A DNA stretch of 64,000 nucleotides from Styela clava (Eukaryota; Chordata; Ascidiacea; Stolidobranchia; Styelidae), in assembly GCF_964204865.1 (NCBI RefSeq), contig NC_135255.1, forward strand, positions 2,976,001 to 3,040,000, read 5' to 3'. The translations under genes were made by a program, and so were the position numbers. Positions 39,868-52,089 of this stretch are shown piece after piece. Every line of letters begins with the position of its first letter. Position 1 is the stretch's first letter. The notes under the pieces were generated by a model. The model was not told where the DNA came from. It saw nothing but the letters and a program-made list of their open reading frames with translations, and ran no database searches.

Positions 39868-42800
39868 ATGAAGCGCTTCGGTGCTAAAGTCATGAAATCC
39901 ATAAAAGATAATTTTCGAATTTTGGACTTCGTGATCTTTGGAGGTGAGTTCAATGATTGGTAATCAGTAATAATGGGACATATTTTGAAGAGAGTTTTAC
40001 GTGCAATAAAACATTATTCATTATTTATTGTAAAGTGTAGTAATATACATAATTTTACATTATTTTGCAGGTATATTTGTTATATCTGCATTTGTTGGTA
40101 CTGTGTTTGGATACAGAGATAGAAAAAGCAAGTCGACAGATAACTATTACTTTGGAGGGAGGAAAATTTCACCGGTAATTTAACTTTTAATTAAAGTCAG
40201 GAATATCCTAACTGGAATATTTCAGGAATTTTGTACATTTAGAAATGTAATGACTCTTTTTTAATGACATCTCGAATATCTAAAAACTAAATGACATAAG
40301 TCTTTCTATAGCGTTTCAAGTACGAACTGATAATGGTAGAAACGGCGGAGTTTGAAAATTTAATTGTCACTTATCGCGTGTATATTTGGGTAAGTCTTGC
40401 TAAATTTGATATACCTCATATTTTTTTTTGTTTTTTTCATACCTCCTAAAGTTACGATAGTTTAAAAGTGCGATAGTGATTTAATGGAACGAGCAAATTT
40501 TCGATTCAAACTGTAAATAATGCACTATGAATACTTCGTAATCATTTGTATACACATAAATAGCACGGATTAGGCATTAAAGTCATGCTTGGAATAACAT
40601 AACAATAGAAACATACATTGGATTTAGTTGTATCTTTCATATCAACAGTATATCGATAATATTGTTTCATTGTGCATTATTGTGGTACATTATCATTACG
40701 GTAGTATGAATTTTCCTGCATACTATATATTACTATATATATAACTATAGGAATTTGTTGAAATACACGTGCACATAAAACTAATATCTCTTGAATATAA
40801 TGAAACAATTTTAATTTTAGTTTCCAGTAGCAACTTCGATTGCAGTATCATTTATCTCTGCCATTACAGTAATTGGAATTCCTAGTGAAATTTATTTGTT
40901 TGGTACGGCATTTACTTGGTGGGTTGTAGTCGTTCTAGCTTCCAATGGAATTGCAATGATGTACTATATCCCAGTATTTCATCGTCTACGTTTGAACAGC
41001 GTATTTGAGGTGAATCTCGTTTAGTCGAATTTCAGTTTTACTGCTTTTGTTTACTTTTTAAACACGCATATTATTATAATCGTTATGTTATTGTAATATT
41101 TTTTAGTATTTGGAGCTCAGGTTTCATCGGAGAATACGGATTGTAACTTCTTTTCTTGAAATTACCAATGCGGTAGGATTCATTTGAACTTTTGATGATA
41201 TCAGCATGAGTGATACAAATTGTTATATACATCATATATACGTTATAAGTGTCGAAAGACTAGTATTGTTAGTATCGACTTAAAGCAGCAGCTTCTTATC
41301 GTCGATGGCATGAAATAAGTTAATCTAATTTTGAATGAAACAGGTTTTAAATGTACAAATTCAAAGAAGAAAGAAAATATCTTATAAATGGTCCATTGCT
41401 ATTTTCGAGGTATAAGATGGCACAATATGAATACTATTTAAACTCCATATTCAGTTGTTCAGTGAAAGAACAATAACAATGTTTTATTTTAGATTTTTTA
41501 CCTTGGAATCACTGTATATGTACCATCTCTTGCGTTGAGTGCAGTGACACCACTTAGCCTGCAAACTACTATCGCTATTACAAGCGCTACTTGCACGTTT
41601 TACACAGCGGTTGTGAGTATTTTGTGTTATATACAATTGATTGAGGTTCATTATTCATATTAGGAATAAAATAAAAATGTATAAATATTTAGTTATGAGG
41701 CGGTCACTTCTTCAGAAAACATAGTATGAATAAGTAGTAAAATTTAGGTTTTTATTTAATTAAATTAATTTAATTAATTAATTCGGCTCGGAATGTTTTC
41801 CTCAGACCGTCTGCTCCCTGGTATTCTTTGTGCTTCAACTACAGATCCAGTTTCCATAAATTCATGATGAATTGCATGCATTCAACTTGTTCGTCTTGTA
41901 GGAGTCGAATTAATTCCAAATTTTCTGTTAACGAGGCGCCAAGTTTTCCTTACTGATTTATATGCTTCTTGCCAAACAGCAAGTTTGCACCTCATTTCTG
42001 GGGTTAATCTCCTTGTCATTCTGTGGGTTGATGAAAAATGCAAACAATACCTAAATTTTACTACTATTCCATACCATGTTTTCTGAAGAAATGAACGCAC
42101 TATGATGAGTACCTGAAAACCAAATCAAAAATAAAAGTGTATACTTACTTTAGAGACACCCTGTACATTATTTAAACCTGGCTGAATGGAAAATCATTTT
42201 TCACAAGGGTTCCGTGATCTGATTTTTTAGGATTGTTAAACGAAGAATGGTTCAGCGTCAAAATGATGAGAGTGATACCATCGTGTGATACTTAATTTTT
42301 CGTTTAATTGCTTGTTTTTCACTCACCAGGGAGGAATGAAGGCTGTTATATGGACGGATGTCTTCCAATCAGTAATCATGATAGTGGGAATGTTGGCTGT
42401 TCTTATAAAAGGAATTATTGTAGTTGGTGGCTTCAATGAAATTATATCAGCCATGGAACGTGGCGGAAGAAATAATTCTCTAGTGTTAGTGAATATTTCA
42501 TAATTGACTGCATACTGTTTAAATAAATGTTTTATAATATTTTGATACATCTAAAACTCCCTGGATTTTCTGACCTAAGAACCTGTTGTCGCATTGAATT
42601 ATAATTAATCTACGAATTATTTATTTTGTCAATTGATATGAATATCTGTCGCAACTTCCTATTCTATAACTTTTTCCCAATCTGGTGTAATTATGAGCTT
42701 ATATAGCTTTGAGGAGATTCGGACCAATAGAATATTCGCACATTGAAGCTCTGTAATTTTACTGATTCGTCTGGTTTGGATTTAAATACTGTAACATTTT

Positions 42801-45800
42801 ATTATCTGGGCACCTTGAAGATAACTGTGTTAACACTAATCTTTTATGTAAACACACGTAATGAGCAAATGCGATAGCAGCACTGCACGACCCACCTGCA
42901 TAACAGGACGACGTTATTTTCAGAATGTTAATTTAATACCTACCGAGTCAAATATACATACCATCACGAAAGTTTTAAGGTTTTTCATTTTCAATAGAAA
43001 AGATATTGACTATAACCTCCGAAGAGATTCCTAATGTATGGTTCGAGTCTTCTTATTTTGTTTTTAACCAATCCAAATTTTACACATCTTTTTTCTGCAT
43101 TGAAGATTTGATCCAGATCCAAGAATTCGCGGGTCTTTTTGGACAATTGTGTTTGGCGTAGGTTTTATCACTTGCCAGAGAATCGTTAGCAATCAAATAT
43201 TCATTCAACGTTGGTTGGCATGCGGAACAGTAAAAGAGGCAAAAATGTATTTTTTTGACTATAACAATTAGGCACGGTCTCGGGTACCTTTACACATCAG
43301 TGCATTTTTTTATATATATTTTTGAGTTATTAGATTAAAGGTAATTTTGTTTTTTCATAGTTATCTATTTCCCAGGTTGAAAATCAGATATTACTTTACT
43401 TTGCTAATGTGAATTAAAGTTCGTCTTTTAGTATGCGGGTGCTTATTATTTCGGACATGACATGACGTCAACCCATCTCTTAAAAGAATGGGGTCGTAGA
43501 TACTAGGTATATCCCATGAATGAATACATTCCCTAAAAACAAAAATGAAACTTCCTGTTTGGAGTATTTTTGTCACATTTGAGTCTGCCGGTTAACGCTC
43601 GTATACGATATTTTAACTGTTGAAGCCAGTGAAGTTGTAATGAAAACAATGCAACAATTTTGCTGCACGCCACTATAAAATATATCACACGGAGATGTTT
43701 TTTTTTTCAGGGCAGTCGGTCTAAGTGGGATTCCTATAGTAATTTTTTTTCTCGTGTCTGTGGGAAATGGTTTGGTGATGTACGCTCATTACGAAGGATG
43801 TGATCCTTTGATGTCCGAAAAAATTTCAAAAATCGATCAAACGATGCCTCTTTTTGCTGTTGAAATATTTTACAACATTCCTGGTATGGCTGGACTATTT
43901 GTTTCAGCGGCCTTTTGTGGAACTTTGAGGTAATATTTATTATGTTATGACAACGAGTAATATTTTTAAATATTTAAACTTACAACCATATTGTAAAATT
44001 GTGCTAGGCGGTGATATGCTGTGTCAGTAACTTTTTAATACTAAAACATTCATAAAATTATTGATTGATGAGGACATAAATTGCCGCACAACTGATGTGA
44101 TTAAGTAATACCGTCTATTTGGTCCAGTAATCCCATTGCAGTTATATAACGAATTTACAGTACAGTTTCGTCAGGCATCAATTCACTGGCAGCTTTAGCA
44201 ATGATGGATTTCGTATTGCCTTTATTTCCAAATCTAAGCGCCAAAAGAAAGATATTTTTCAGCAAATTTTTCAGTAAGTGAATTTCTACATTGTAAGGCT
44301 CCTGTGTAATGCTATATGAAATAAACATGAACATAAAATAAATTTTCAAAAGTCATATTTTTCCTAATTGAGTGGAACGACATCACCATTTGGACGAATG
44401 GATATCGAAGAGATGGTTTACAGTTTACACCTTACTGTAATGTAAAAATAACGATAACAATAATGAATTTTTCTTATGTGTTCTATTGGAACTTTCATTC
44501 AAACGGATGATATATCAATTCTCAACGTTTCAGCGCTCGGTTTTGGACTAATAGTGATGCTTCTTTCTTTTGCTATATCACTTACTTCGTCGAATATTGT
44601 ACAATTTGGGAATTCCATTGCTGGATTTATTGGCGGACCGGTCTTAGGAGTTTTTACTCTCGGCATTTTTATGCCATGGATTGATCATAAGGTAGTTTGT
44701 GTATGTTCTTACATTGTTATATATATAATTGATATTAAATACATATTTTGAGATTTGCTTTGCACTATCGAATGATTAAGTAGTTGGTTTGATTTGGATA
44801 GCCATAACATATATTACTCTTGATTTATTTTGCCCATTTTACTCCAGGGCGCGATGGCTGGATTTTTGTTCGGATTTGCTTGTACATGTTGGGTTGGAAT
44901 ATCTGCAATTTTGAATCCAAGTAATAATTCTGCGGAGTTGGCATTGACGACAGATAATTGTACAATGCCGCCTAACTCTACAATAGAAAGAACGACCCTT
45001 ACTACTTTAAATGTAGTATTTGCACATTTCAATGTTACAGCAAAACCTACGGCTGTTGATCATTCTGACGGGTTTGTCAGTTTTTTCTTTTTCAATAAGT
45101 CAAGTTTAAATTTGACTTATTCATTATATCAGATATAGATTTTAATTCTGATATTTTTTTGATTTGATAATGTATGTGAGTCATTGTGAAATACTTACGT
45201 GGTTGTAAAACTGAGTATTATGTTTCCAAGGTATGATAACAGAGTTTTATCACTGAGAGATATTCATACAATTTCCTTTATTTAATTTGCTAAAGGTAGG
45301 TTATCAGGATAAAAATGTAAAACGTGAAAACGTTTTAGCAAGTACATAATTGGAAATGATAAAATTGAAACATAATTCGAAAAATAAAGGTTTCAAAGAT
45401 ATGTATATGTGAGACCATGAACATGTCTATTTTATTGAAAAGCAAATTTAGTCAGAAGCTAAAACCTATTTAACAAGCAAGATCCCTATTTGACAAGCAA
45501 AGATTTATTTGTTTGATATGAAATCATGTGAATATATGCCAATTATTAAATATATTTTCGTTGTTACTTCAAAATATTATTGTTATAGATTTACGATACA
45601 CGACACACTATATGCAATTTCGCCCTTCATGTACGGAGTCCTAGGATTCATCACATCAATAACTGGTGCTCACATAATATCAATTTTTACTGGTATGTAA
45701 AGAATAAACTAAATATGCAATACTTTAATGTTAACAAAACCCATTTTTTGTCGTGATGATAAATTTGATGTGACAGGTTTCAGTTCTCTTTCAAATGCCA

Positions 45801-45976
45801 ACGCTGATCTCTTCGTTCCTTTCATCGACAATAAGTTGTTGCCTGAAGAAGTTAGGAAGTTTTTCCGTTTTGGCGTACCTGTTCGTTCTCATACTAGTGA
45901 AAGAATAGCGCCAACTGATGGAACAGCAAAGTTGGCCAATGACGTTGAAAACACGCCTTTAAGCGAGGAGACATAA
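39868..45976 (+). CDS. SLC5-family sodium-coupled solute transporter (SMCT/SMVT-like), intact copy
   Basis: Thirteen exons join in phase: 39868-39943, 40071-40174, 40821-41009, 41107-41172, 41493-41612, 42330-42484, 43106-43246, 43711-43929, 44161-44273, 44534-44691, 44848-45071, 45589-45692 and 45777-45976. The product is 622 aa. The N-terminus ends its first exon with ILDFVIFG, the usual SLC5 start of the first membrane helix. YFGGRKISP and YLELRFHRRIR follow, then GGMKAVIWTDVFQSVIMIVG (about residue 186), DFDPDPR-type spacing, GTLSTVSSGINSLAAL (about residue 354) and GGPVLGVFTLGIF. These blocks are shared by the SLC5A5/A6/A8/A12 branch, which moves iodide, vitamins or monocarboxylates with sodium. 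I cannot assign a substrate. An extracellular loop with N-glycosylation sequons (about NCT, NST, NVT) lies in exon 11. The cytosolic tail ends LSEET. Confidence 0.93.
41699..42102 (-). mobile_element. TIR transposon fragment in SLC5 intron 5
   Basis: Inverted ends of about 50 bp, 41700-41752 and 42050-42102, share 'tcttcagaaaaca' and 'agtagtaaaatttaggt' in opposite orientation. The interior on the minus strand encodes a short helix-turn-helix-like stretch. It lies within an intron of the intact transporter and is absent from the matching place in the pseudogene copy. Confidence 0.6.
41780..42100 (-). pseudogene. Transposase N-terminal helix-turn-helix fragment (DUF4817-like)
   Basis: The minus frame reads LTPEMRCKLAVWQEAYKSVR then KFGINSTPTRRTS, hits one in-frame TGA, and continues with FMETGSVVEAQRIPGSRRSE. 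The pattern of 'E..K.AVW.E..KSV', 'RKFGI...PTR.T' and 'F.ETGSV' resembles the DUF4817/HTH region found at the start of many Tc1/mariner-related and other insect and marine transposases. It is too short to be a working enzyme. Confidence 0.5.
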
Positions 45977-46500
45977 TAAGCCAAATCTCTTTATTTTTGT
46001 TGTTGAGGACATTTAAAACTTGTCATGAAGAGATTTTTAACCTTTTCTGATAATCGTATAGCCGCGATATCTTTATATAGAGTATTTCACGACTGTCTTA
46101 AAAAATATATCTCGATAACATCCATCATCGACTTCGACAACTTCGTCGTCGTGCTTGGCCATTTGGTTGGTAGTATGGTTTGTTAAAACATGAAAACCGA
46201 GGCCCAGGTTAGTTATTTATTGAAAACGGCAATCTAGGATTTGAAAGCAGCTAAATCAATTCGGATGTTATTCAGTTAGCCAAGCATACACAGCAATCAA
46301 TAATTAGTCTGTATAATAGTGCCTTGGATTAGTTTAGTTTTGGACGAATCCGAAACTATTCTGCCCTTACGGCCTTGCCTTGGAATTAGGTTAGTTATGG
46401 TCGTCTCCGTACCAATTTCGCCCTTACGCCTTACGTTGGGTTAGGTTAGTTTTTGTCGTCTCCCAACATATTTTGTCTATACGTCCTTACCTTGGGTTAT
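45977..46500. repeat. SLC5 3' flank and a 65-bp triple repeat
   Basis: About 46060-46100 matches the region after the pseudogene (cgatatctttatatagagta, with 'tttcacgactgtct'), which marks the end of the segmental duplication. From about 46318 to 46510 a unit of about 65 bp is repeated three times. Each contains 'ttaggttagtttt', 'gtcgtctcc' and 'cccttacg'-like words. No gene is seen. Confidence 0.6.
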
Positions 46501-46527
46501 ATTAGTTTTCGTTGAAATCACGATGGA

Positions 46528-47640
46528 ATGAATTATTTCAATCCCTCACCAGTTGACACTCACAAAGCTGATCGCAAATCACGCGTCAAAAAACTCGGCG
46601 AGAAACCAGTCGAGGCGAGCCAATTGAGACAAAGGCACGTGAACGGGCGGAGCGGGCGCTCCCTTTTCGCATTGCGAAATGACACCTGGGTTTTGCCGCG
46701 AATGAGTGGCGGTGGGACGGGCCAACTGAAACGCGATTATCGTTAGCCCTAGTTTAAATGAAACGTGCGAAGTCGACCTTGCACGCACGCGTGAAACAAA
46801 AAAATTCTGAACCCTGATGACGCTGTTGGCGAGGCAGAGGCATGGGGCGGGGCGAGTTTCGAAACCGCGCCAAAGTATCAAAACACTCGGTTTCGTCGGC
46901 GCCAGATTATCGTCGCGACTTACGCGGGAATCTGATTTCAGAGGCATTCAGTCATAATCCCCCAGATGATAGCTTTGCACTATAGGCTTATCAGCCAAGC
47001 ACATGAACCAAATGTCTGAATCTGCGTAGACATACGTCTCTCATTTCTCTTCAGAAAGTTGGAATAGAGTCAAGCTCAATTGAGTCTCCTTTCCTCGCCA
47101 ATTGCGCGTTCCCTTGCGCCAAGTCCGTTCCCTTGGCTGTGGTTTAGCCGGATAGCAGTCAGGGACAGATGGAATCTCGTTAATCCATTCATTGGTGACA
47201 CTAATTAGATGACGAGGTGTATGACAACATTAGGAAAGTTGCAGTTACTCCCGTCGTTTACCCGCGCTTGGTTGAATTTCCTCACTTTGACATTCAGAGC
47301 ACTGGACAGAAATCACACCGCTTCAACACCGGGTTGCGCCATCGCGATTCTTCGTTTTAATGAATAGTCGGATTCCCCTGGTCCGTAACAGTTTCTAAGT
47401 TGGCTGTTCGACGCCGCCGAAGCGAGCTGCGATCCGATGTGTACCTCAGCCTGACCGACCCAGCCCTTAAAGCCGATCCTTTTTCCGAAGTTACGGATCT
47501 GATTTACCGACGTCTCTTGCCTACATTGTGCCGTCGGCCAGAGGCTGTTCACTTTGGAGACCAGAATCTCTTCAACCAGATTCCCTTTCGTTCGGGGGCG
47601 AACGCGAGCAACGCCTTCCCATGCATAGTTCGAGTCCCAA
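46528..47640 (-). pseudogene. 28S rRNA relic, 3' and middle portions with an internal deletion
   Basis: On the minus strand about 46905-47033 matches the 28S 3' region. The plus-strand string 'ttcagtcataatccccca' and 'aagcacatgaaccaaatgtc' are close to conserved antisense 28S. At about 47033 the match jumps over a stretch normally several hundred bases long. It resumes with 'agagtcaagctca', 'cttggctgtggttt', 'actaattagatgacgag', 'ttgacattcagagcactgg' and 'gtcggattcccctggtccg'. GC-rich DNA at 46550-46900 is probably a more variable 28S segment, with lower confidence. Substitutions at normally invariant positions and the deletion indicate a non-functional relic. Confidence 0.8.
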
Positions 47641-47849
47641 CATGAACGCTCTTGCGCGACCGTCCTTGCGGTAACTAATTTTGTTTGCCTACTTCACATG
47701 AAGCTGTGTAAATGGACGGAGGCCTAGGGTCAAGGGATATATTCACTTGGCTAACATAAACAGTCCCCGAACTCGTGATAGAAATAAAATTAGGGTCTAA
47801 CCCTAACCTGGTACACATACTACGGGAGTACCATCGGCCAGTCGTGCGC
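47641..47849. repeat. Insertion between 28S relic pieces
   Basis: This stretch does not read as 28S. It includes 'taaccctaacctggtacaca' and 'ctacgggagtacc', which match the short palindromic repeat family of 30523-30631 and 16975-17112. A deletion plus a MITE-like insertion probably replaced the missing 28S segment. Confidence 0.5.
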
Positions 47850-48185
47850 CGACGTCTGCACGGGGATCCGGGTCGGGATTTCTCCTGCGAGCTTCAAACC
47901 ACTCGAAGACTGGCGCTCATGTTAGATTCCTCAGTCCGTGTTTGAAGACGGCTCTGGAGGGTGGCTGACGCGGCCACGGATCCCTGGCGTGTCGACGGCG
48001 CGCCACCGAAGCGTCATCCCGCCGAACATAGCGTGTGCCCAGCATCCTTTCCACGACCCGCCGCCGGGCCTCACCGCCCGCGCTGTGAAACTTTCCCGCG
48101 ACTTAAGCGTCCGCGAACGGAGACGGTGCGCCCTCGCGACGTTTACCACTCAACGGTTTCACATACTCTTGAACTCTCTCTTCAA

Positions 48186-48217
<32 letters not shown>

Positions 48218-48530
48218 CGGCTAGTGGAGTTTTCCAACCGGCTTTAGGCTGCATTCCCAAACCACCCGACTCCGAGAAGACAGGAAGCTGCCGCGACAAT
48301 CACCTCTATTAGGCCTAACACCCGCCGTGGGACGAGGCCTTCATCAGAAAGACACCGCCGCTCGCAGTCAGCCGCACTGGGCTTCCGTGCCACTCGGCGC
48401 GCTCAAAAAGCGCGCAGATTCGACGTCGGACTTTTCTCGGTTCACTCGCCGTTAATCAGTGAATCCCTGTTATTTTCTTCCCTCCGCTTAATAAATATGC
48501 TTAAATTCAGCGTGTGCTTGCGTCTGAATT
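47850..48530 (-). pseudogene. 28S rRNA relic, 5' portion (D1-D2 region)
   Basis: The plus strand carries 'tcctcagtccgtgttt', 'cttttcaactttccctcacg' followed by 'gtacttg', and 'ccgcttaataaatatgctta' with 'aattcagcgtg'. These are the antisense of the first several hundred bases of 28S, including the universal priming region at its 5' end. The order fits a minus-strand rDNA unit with 5.8S and 18S further right. Single-base changes in conserved cores support decay. Confidence 0.85.
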
Positions 48531-48751
48531 CAGGTCGAATGTGTCTTGTGGGCCACCTGGCCCGCCGTGATCGCAAGTCGTCGCCGCCTCTGATTTCAAA
48601 AACGGACCGACCGATCTAGACCCGCCCCTCGAACGAAGGGCCGGCGATACGGGACATGCAGCCACGCGAGAAAGCTCGGCGACCGCTTCAACTTAGGGCG
48701 TCGACCGGCCGTCTTCGTAAAGGACTGGCGATGGCCTTCGGGTGAGAACGA
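48531..48751 (-). other. ITS2 of the rDNA relic
   Basis: GC-rich sequence lies between the 28S 5' end and the 5.8S match on the minus strand. It has the position of internal transcribed spacer 2. No independent feature is seen. Confidence 0.6.
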
Positions 48752-48897
48752 ATGCGATCCTGGGGTAGGCGCTGTCCCGGGATTGACCCGAGACTGCAGT
48801 TTGCCTATAGAAGGTCGACGTTCAATGTGTTGGGCAATTCAAATTACTTCTCGCACTTGGCTGCGTCTTTCACCGACTCGATTCACCGATTCACCGA
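48752..48897 (-). pseudogene. 5.8S rRNA relic
   Basis: The minus strand reads 'gaaagacgcagcc', 'tgcgagaagtaatttgaatt', 'gaacgtcgacctt' and 'aatcccgggacagcgcct' in order, following the 5.8S pattern. Differences at usually constant positions (for example 'ttctatagg' where a 'ttcgaacg'-like word is expected) suggest decay. Only a few dozen bases separate it from the 18S end, so ITS1 is very short or deleted. Confidence 0.8.
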
Positions 48898-48924
48898 TTT
48901 ATGGCTTGGCTCGCGCCTACCTTC

Positions 48925-50737
48925 GGTAATGATTCTTCCACAGGTTCCCCCACGGCAGGGATGGCGAACCACTGACCCGCGGGTCACAAAGTGACCCACC
49001 GCGGCTCGAATAAAATAAGATAAAAATGCTAACATATCGGTTATGAAAATTAATAAAACTGGCCTTAAATTAATCTAACAATAACTAAACTTGGGCAGTC
49101 AGGGCGGCGATCGCTCATATTCAAATTGCTAATTTCTAAACCGTTATGGTAATTTTTAAATCCCTTAATGTTGGACGTATGTCTGCACCGCTGTGTACCG
49201 TTAGTCAGCTATTGGCTCTGACATCGTTTAAGACATAACAATGCAATTGATCTGTTCATTTCTCGTAAAGTCTTGTCTCTTTCGGAAGTGCATCTGCAGA
49301 CTGTTTCATGGGTTATACGAGAACTAGATGCTACTTTGCATTTTGTTGGTTTCTCGGCTACAATGCCATTTAACCTAATCCTCCCGGTTTGACGCATGCG
49401 CGAAATTTCAGACGTTTTGCAATGCTGTGTGTATACCATGAGGTCTGGAATGTTTGTTATGGTCTTGCTTGAAAGGAAATCTTATTCCCCACACAACGAT
49501 ATGAGAATGAACCTTATATGACATTTAGAAGTGATAAAATTTCGCTTACATATCACGCGTGTACTTCCCGCTGCGATATAAAAACGTCGCACAACAAGAA
49601 AATGATTCCATAAACCTTGGCGTTGCGCGCTAACCAATAACAAAAGCTAGTATGATAAGGTCTTATTTTGAAGGTCATTTTATATGCTACATAACATAGG
49701 AGAGTGGACATCTCACAACGTCAGGAAGTTATAAAAATATCGAGTCGTTTGATCGCAGCTGCCTCACCGAAAAAAAGTTAGGCGTTTTATCTCGCAAATT
49801 CTCCTTGTCTGACGATTATAAGCTTTTATGATTCATAATAAATGTTTTATTATGACTCACAAAAGCTTTCAACGCGATAAAGCACAAACAAACAACCGAT
49901 CGATCTATCAAGCTTAGCCTGGCCTGATTCGATGTGGTGACTTCTCAAACGGAAAATTTCCAAAACGTTTGAACAACGCGCGCTATGAAAAAGCGTTTAG
50001 TACCATATGAAAGAGAAAACCAATGTGCAGTCAACTGTATAGTCACATTTCAGCTTTACAATAGCTGTAGACGTCCAACAGCTGATAGAATGAGAGAGTG
50101 TAAATATTTTTGTTATTTTTTGACGTTACGAGAGACCTCTTGAAAGAGGTGTTTTAGTTTACGGTCCTCCAGTGACATCTAGCGTATAGTACTCTAAAAT
50201 ACCTTTCCAATGGTATATAATTATTGTATATTGGGTAAATTTTGGGGGTCGTATGACATTAATAAAAATGTATTCAAAATTGGGCTCGATTGGGCGTCTG
50301 AAACATTAAAAAACAAAAGCTTTTAGACTTGAAATAAAAACCTAGCGGACTGAAATAACAATGGGGCAGTGTAAAAGTGCCTCAATGGGGTTGAAAGCTG
50401 ATGGAACTCTTTGGAACCGTAAAATAATTTGCCGTATCAGCCTAAACGTATTTGGTAATCTGTATGCGTGTTTTCGTACTCTAATTTCATAAAATCGAGT
50501 GCCATAAAAATCTCTGATAGAAGTGCTGCATAAGTAAAGCACAAAACTACACCAACACCGACTGAAGCTTATAAGATTTCAGAAGTTTCTTATAGTTACA
50601 AACATTGATTAAATATCTGTGACCCACTCTCTTCTGTTCCACGATAAAAGTATCATTTGTGACCCATTCATTGAAAAATGTTCGCCATCCCTGACCTACG
50701 GAAACTTTGTTACGACTTTTGCTTCCTCTAAATCTGT
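48925..50737 (-). pseudogene. 18S rRNA 3' end relic, split by a hAT insertion
   Basis: 48925-48955 (plus strand 'aatgattcttccacaggttc' then 'ccccacgg') and 50694-50737 ('acctacggaaactttgttac' then 'gacttttgcttcctctaaat') together are the antisense of the last roughly 65 bases of 18S rRNA. The 8-bp piece acctacgg is duplicated around the inserted element. Only this tail of 18S remains; the rest is replaced by the next element at 50738. Confidence 0.85.
48956..50693. mobile_element. hAT element inserted in the 18S rRNA 3' end
   Basis: The ends are cagggatggcgaac and gttcgccatccctg, a perfect 14-bp inverted pair. The flanking octamers are ccccacgg (48948-48955) and acctacgg (50694-50701). The second is the exact 18S sequence and the first is a decayed copy. 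The interior of about 1.7 kb has only short frames, for example 49209-49439 on the minus strand, with no clear transposase, so it is non-autonomous. Confidence 0.8.
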
Positions 50738-52083
50738 GGTCCCCAACCACCGTGCCGCGGCATATTAGTGTTCCGCGAAATGATTATTGCTATTTATTTT
50801 GGACATGCATTATTAGCATGCATGTCATTTTACTACTCATATATCCAGTACATATGCCACTTGCTTGGGCACGGACTCGCGCGTCACTAAACCGTTCCCT
50901 TGAATTCTGAGAGAACGGCCTTGCCAACAAACAGAAACGACAAATTTGCGGAGTCGTATTTGGGTATCGTTTCAATTCTTAGTTTTGCATGAAGCGCACG
51001 AACACCGTTTAAAATTATAAATCTCAAACAATGTAACAAATTATTATTTTACTAGTAGAATTGCCATTATTGCCATCATACGAACTCAAAGTAACATTCA
51101 GGATTCACGCAATGATTTTGCAGGGTTTTTATTCACTACTTAATACGAAAATAAATATCCGCATTCCGGCGTCAGTAATGATAATATTGTCCGCTTAAAA
51201 TTGGGACAGTAAATTTACAAACGGTGACGAGAAATCTCAATGCCAGCGCAAAAGATAAAAATTGGAATAAAATCCCGAATTCACTCCTTAAAATAACTGT
51301 CTTTTAACAAAGCGAGGTAACTGACGCGTGTGTCGACTAATCACGTATGATTGTCCGTGATGGCGGTTTCAACTAAATTCTGAAACGCGACTCCACACGA
51401 CGGGCTGAATAATATCCGGAACACACCAAAATTTCGGTATATTGTACACATAAATACTACTTTGTCACACTGAGATTTCATTTTTATTAATACTATAATT
51501 TCTCTATTACCTAAATGGTAATTAAATTTGATTCTATTTTATATTAGGACGTTCAACAATCACTTAAATTTGATGAATTATTACTTTTCGAATAATAGAC
51601 TAGAGATAGTAAATTAGCCAGGAAATCATATGGATCGTATGGCTAAGTATGATATAGTTTATATCTGCGTATCAGATTAATACAAATTTGCGCTTTGACC
51701 TTTGATGGGATCGGTTTAGTGACGCGCGAGTTCCGAGCCCATCAAGTGGCATATGTACTGGATATATGAGTAGTAAAATGGCATGCATGCTAATACTTAA
51801 GAAAATGACATCGAATAGGTATTGTTACGTAACGATACACGGCGCGGTGTTTTTCTGGTTGGCAATCCAAGTTCGCCCCACTAATATTATGGAAAGTGTC
51901 CACCCCTGTTTTCGGTGCCGATTGCCTTTTTTTCCAAGTTTTAAATTGAAATGCGCGTTTGTAAGTCGATATGCTAACTCTCAACCGTCTATTGGAATCA
52001 CTTGAATAAATTTCCTCGGGGCACAGCAATAATCATTTCGCGGAACACTTATGTGCCGTGGCACGGTGGTTGGGAACCACTGA
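50738..52083. mobile_element. Foldback hAT-like element with long inverted repeats
   Basis: The left end ctgtggtccccaaccaccgt and the right end acggtggttgggaaccactg are inverted. The similarity continues inward for about 160 bp, covering 'atcatttcgcggaacac' and 'catatatccagtacatatgc' in opposite orientations. The right arm is split by about 220 bp at roughly 51805-52020. No transposase is recognisable. The flanks carry 18S-like scraps in opposite orientation. Confidence 0.7.
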
Positions 52084-52089
52084 CTTAGA

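Noticed and set aside
46318..46510. Telomere-like 'ttaggttag' words
   Set aside because: They occur once per unit of about 65 bp and not as a tandem hexamer, so this is not an interstitial telomere.
47961..48224. Possible small secreted protein frame
   Set aside because: It is antisense to the 28S D1-D2 region.
46579..48312. Several frames of 70-125 codons on both strands
   Set aside because: They fall in GC-rich rRNA relic sequence, where open frames arise by chance.
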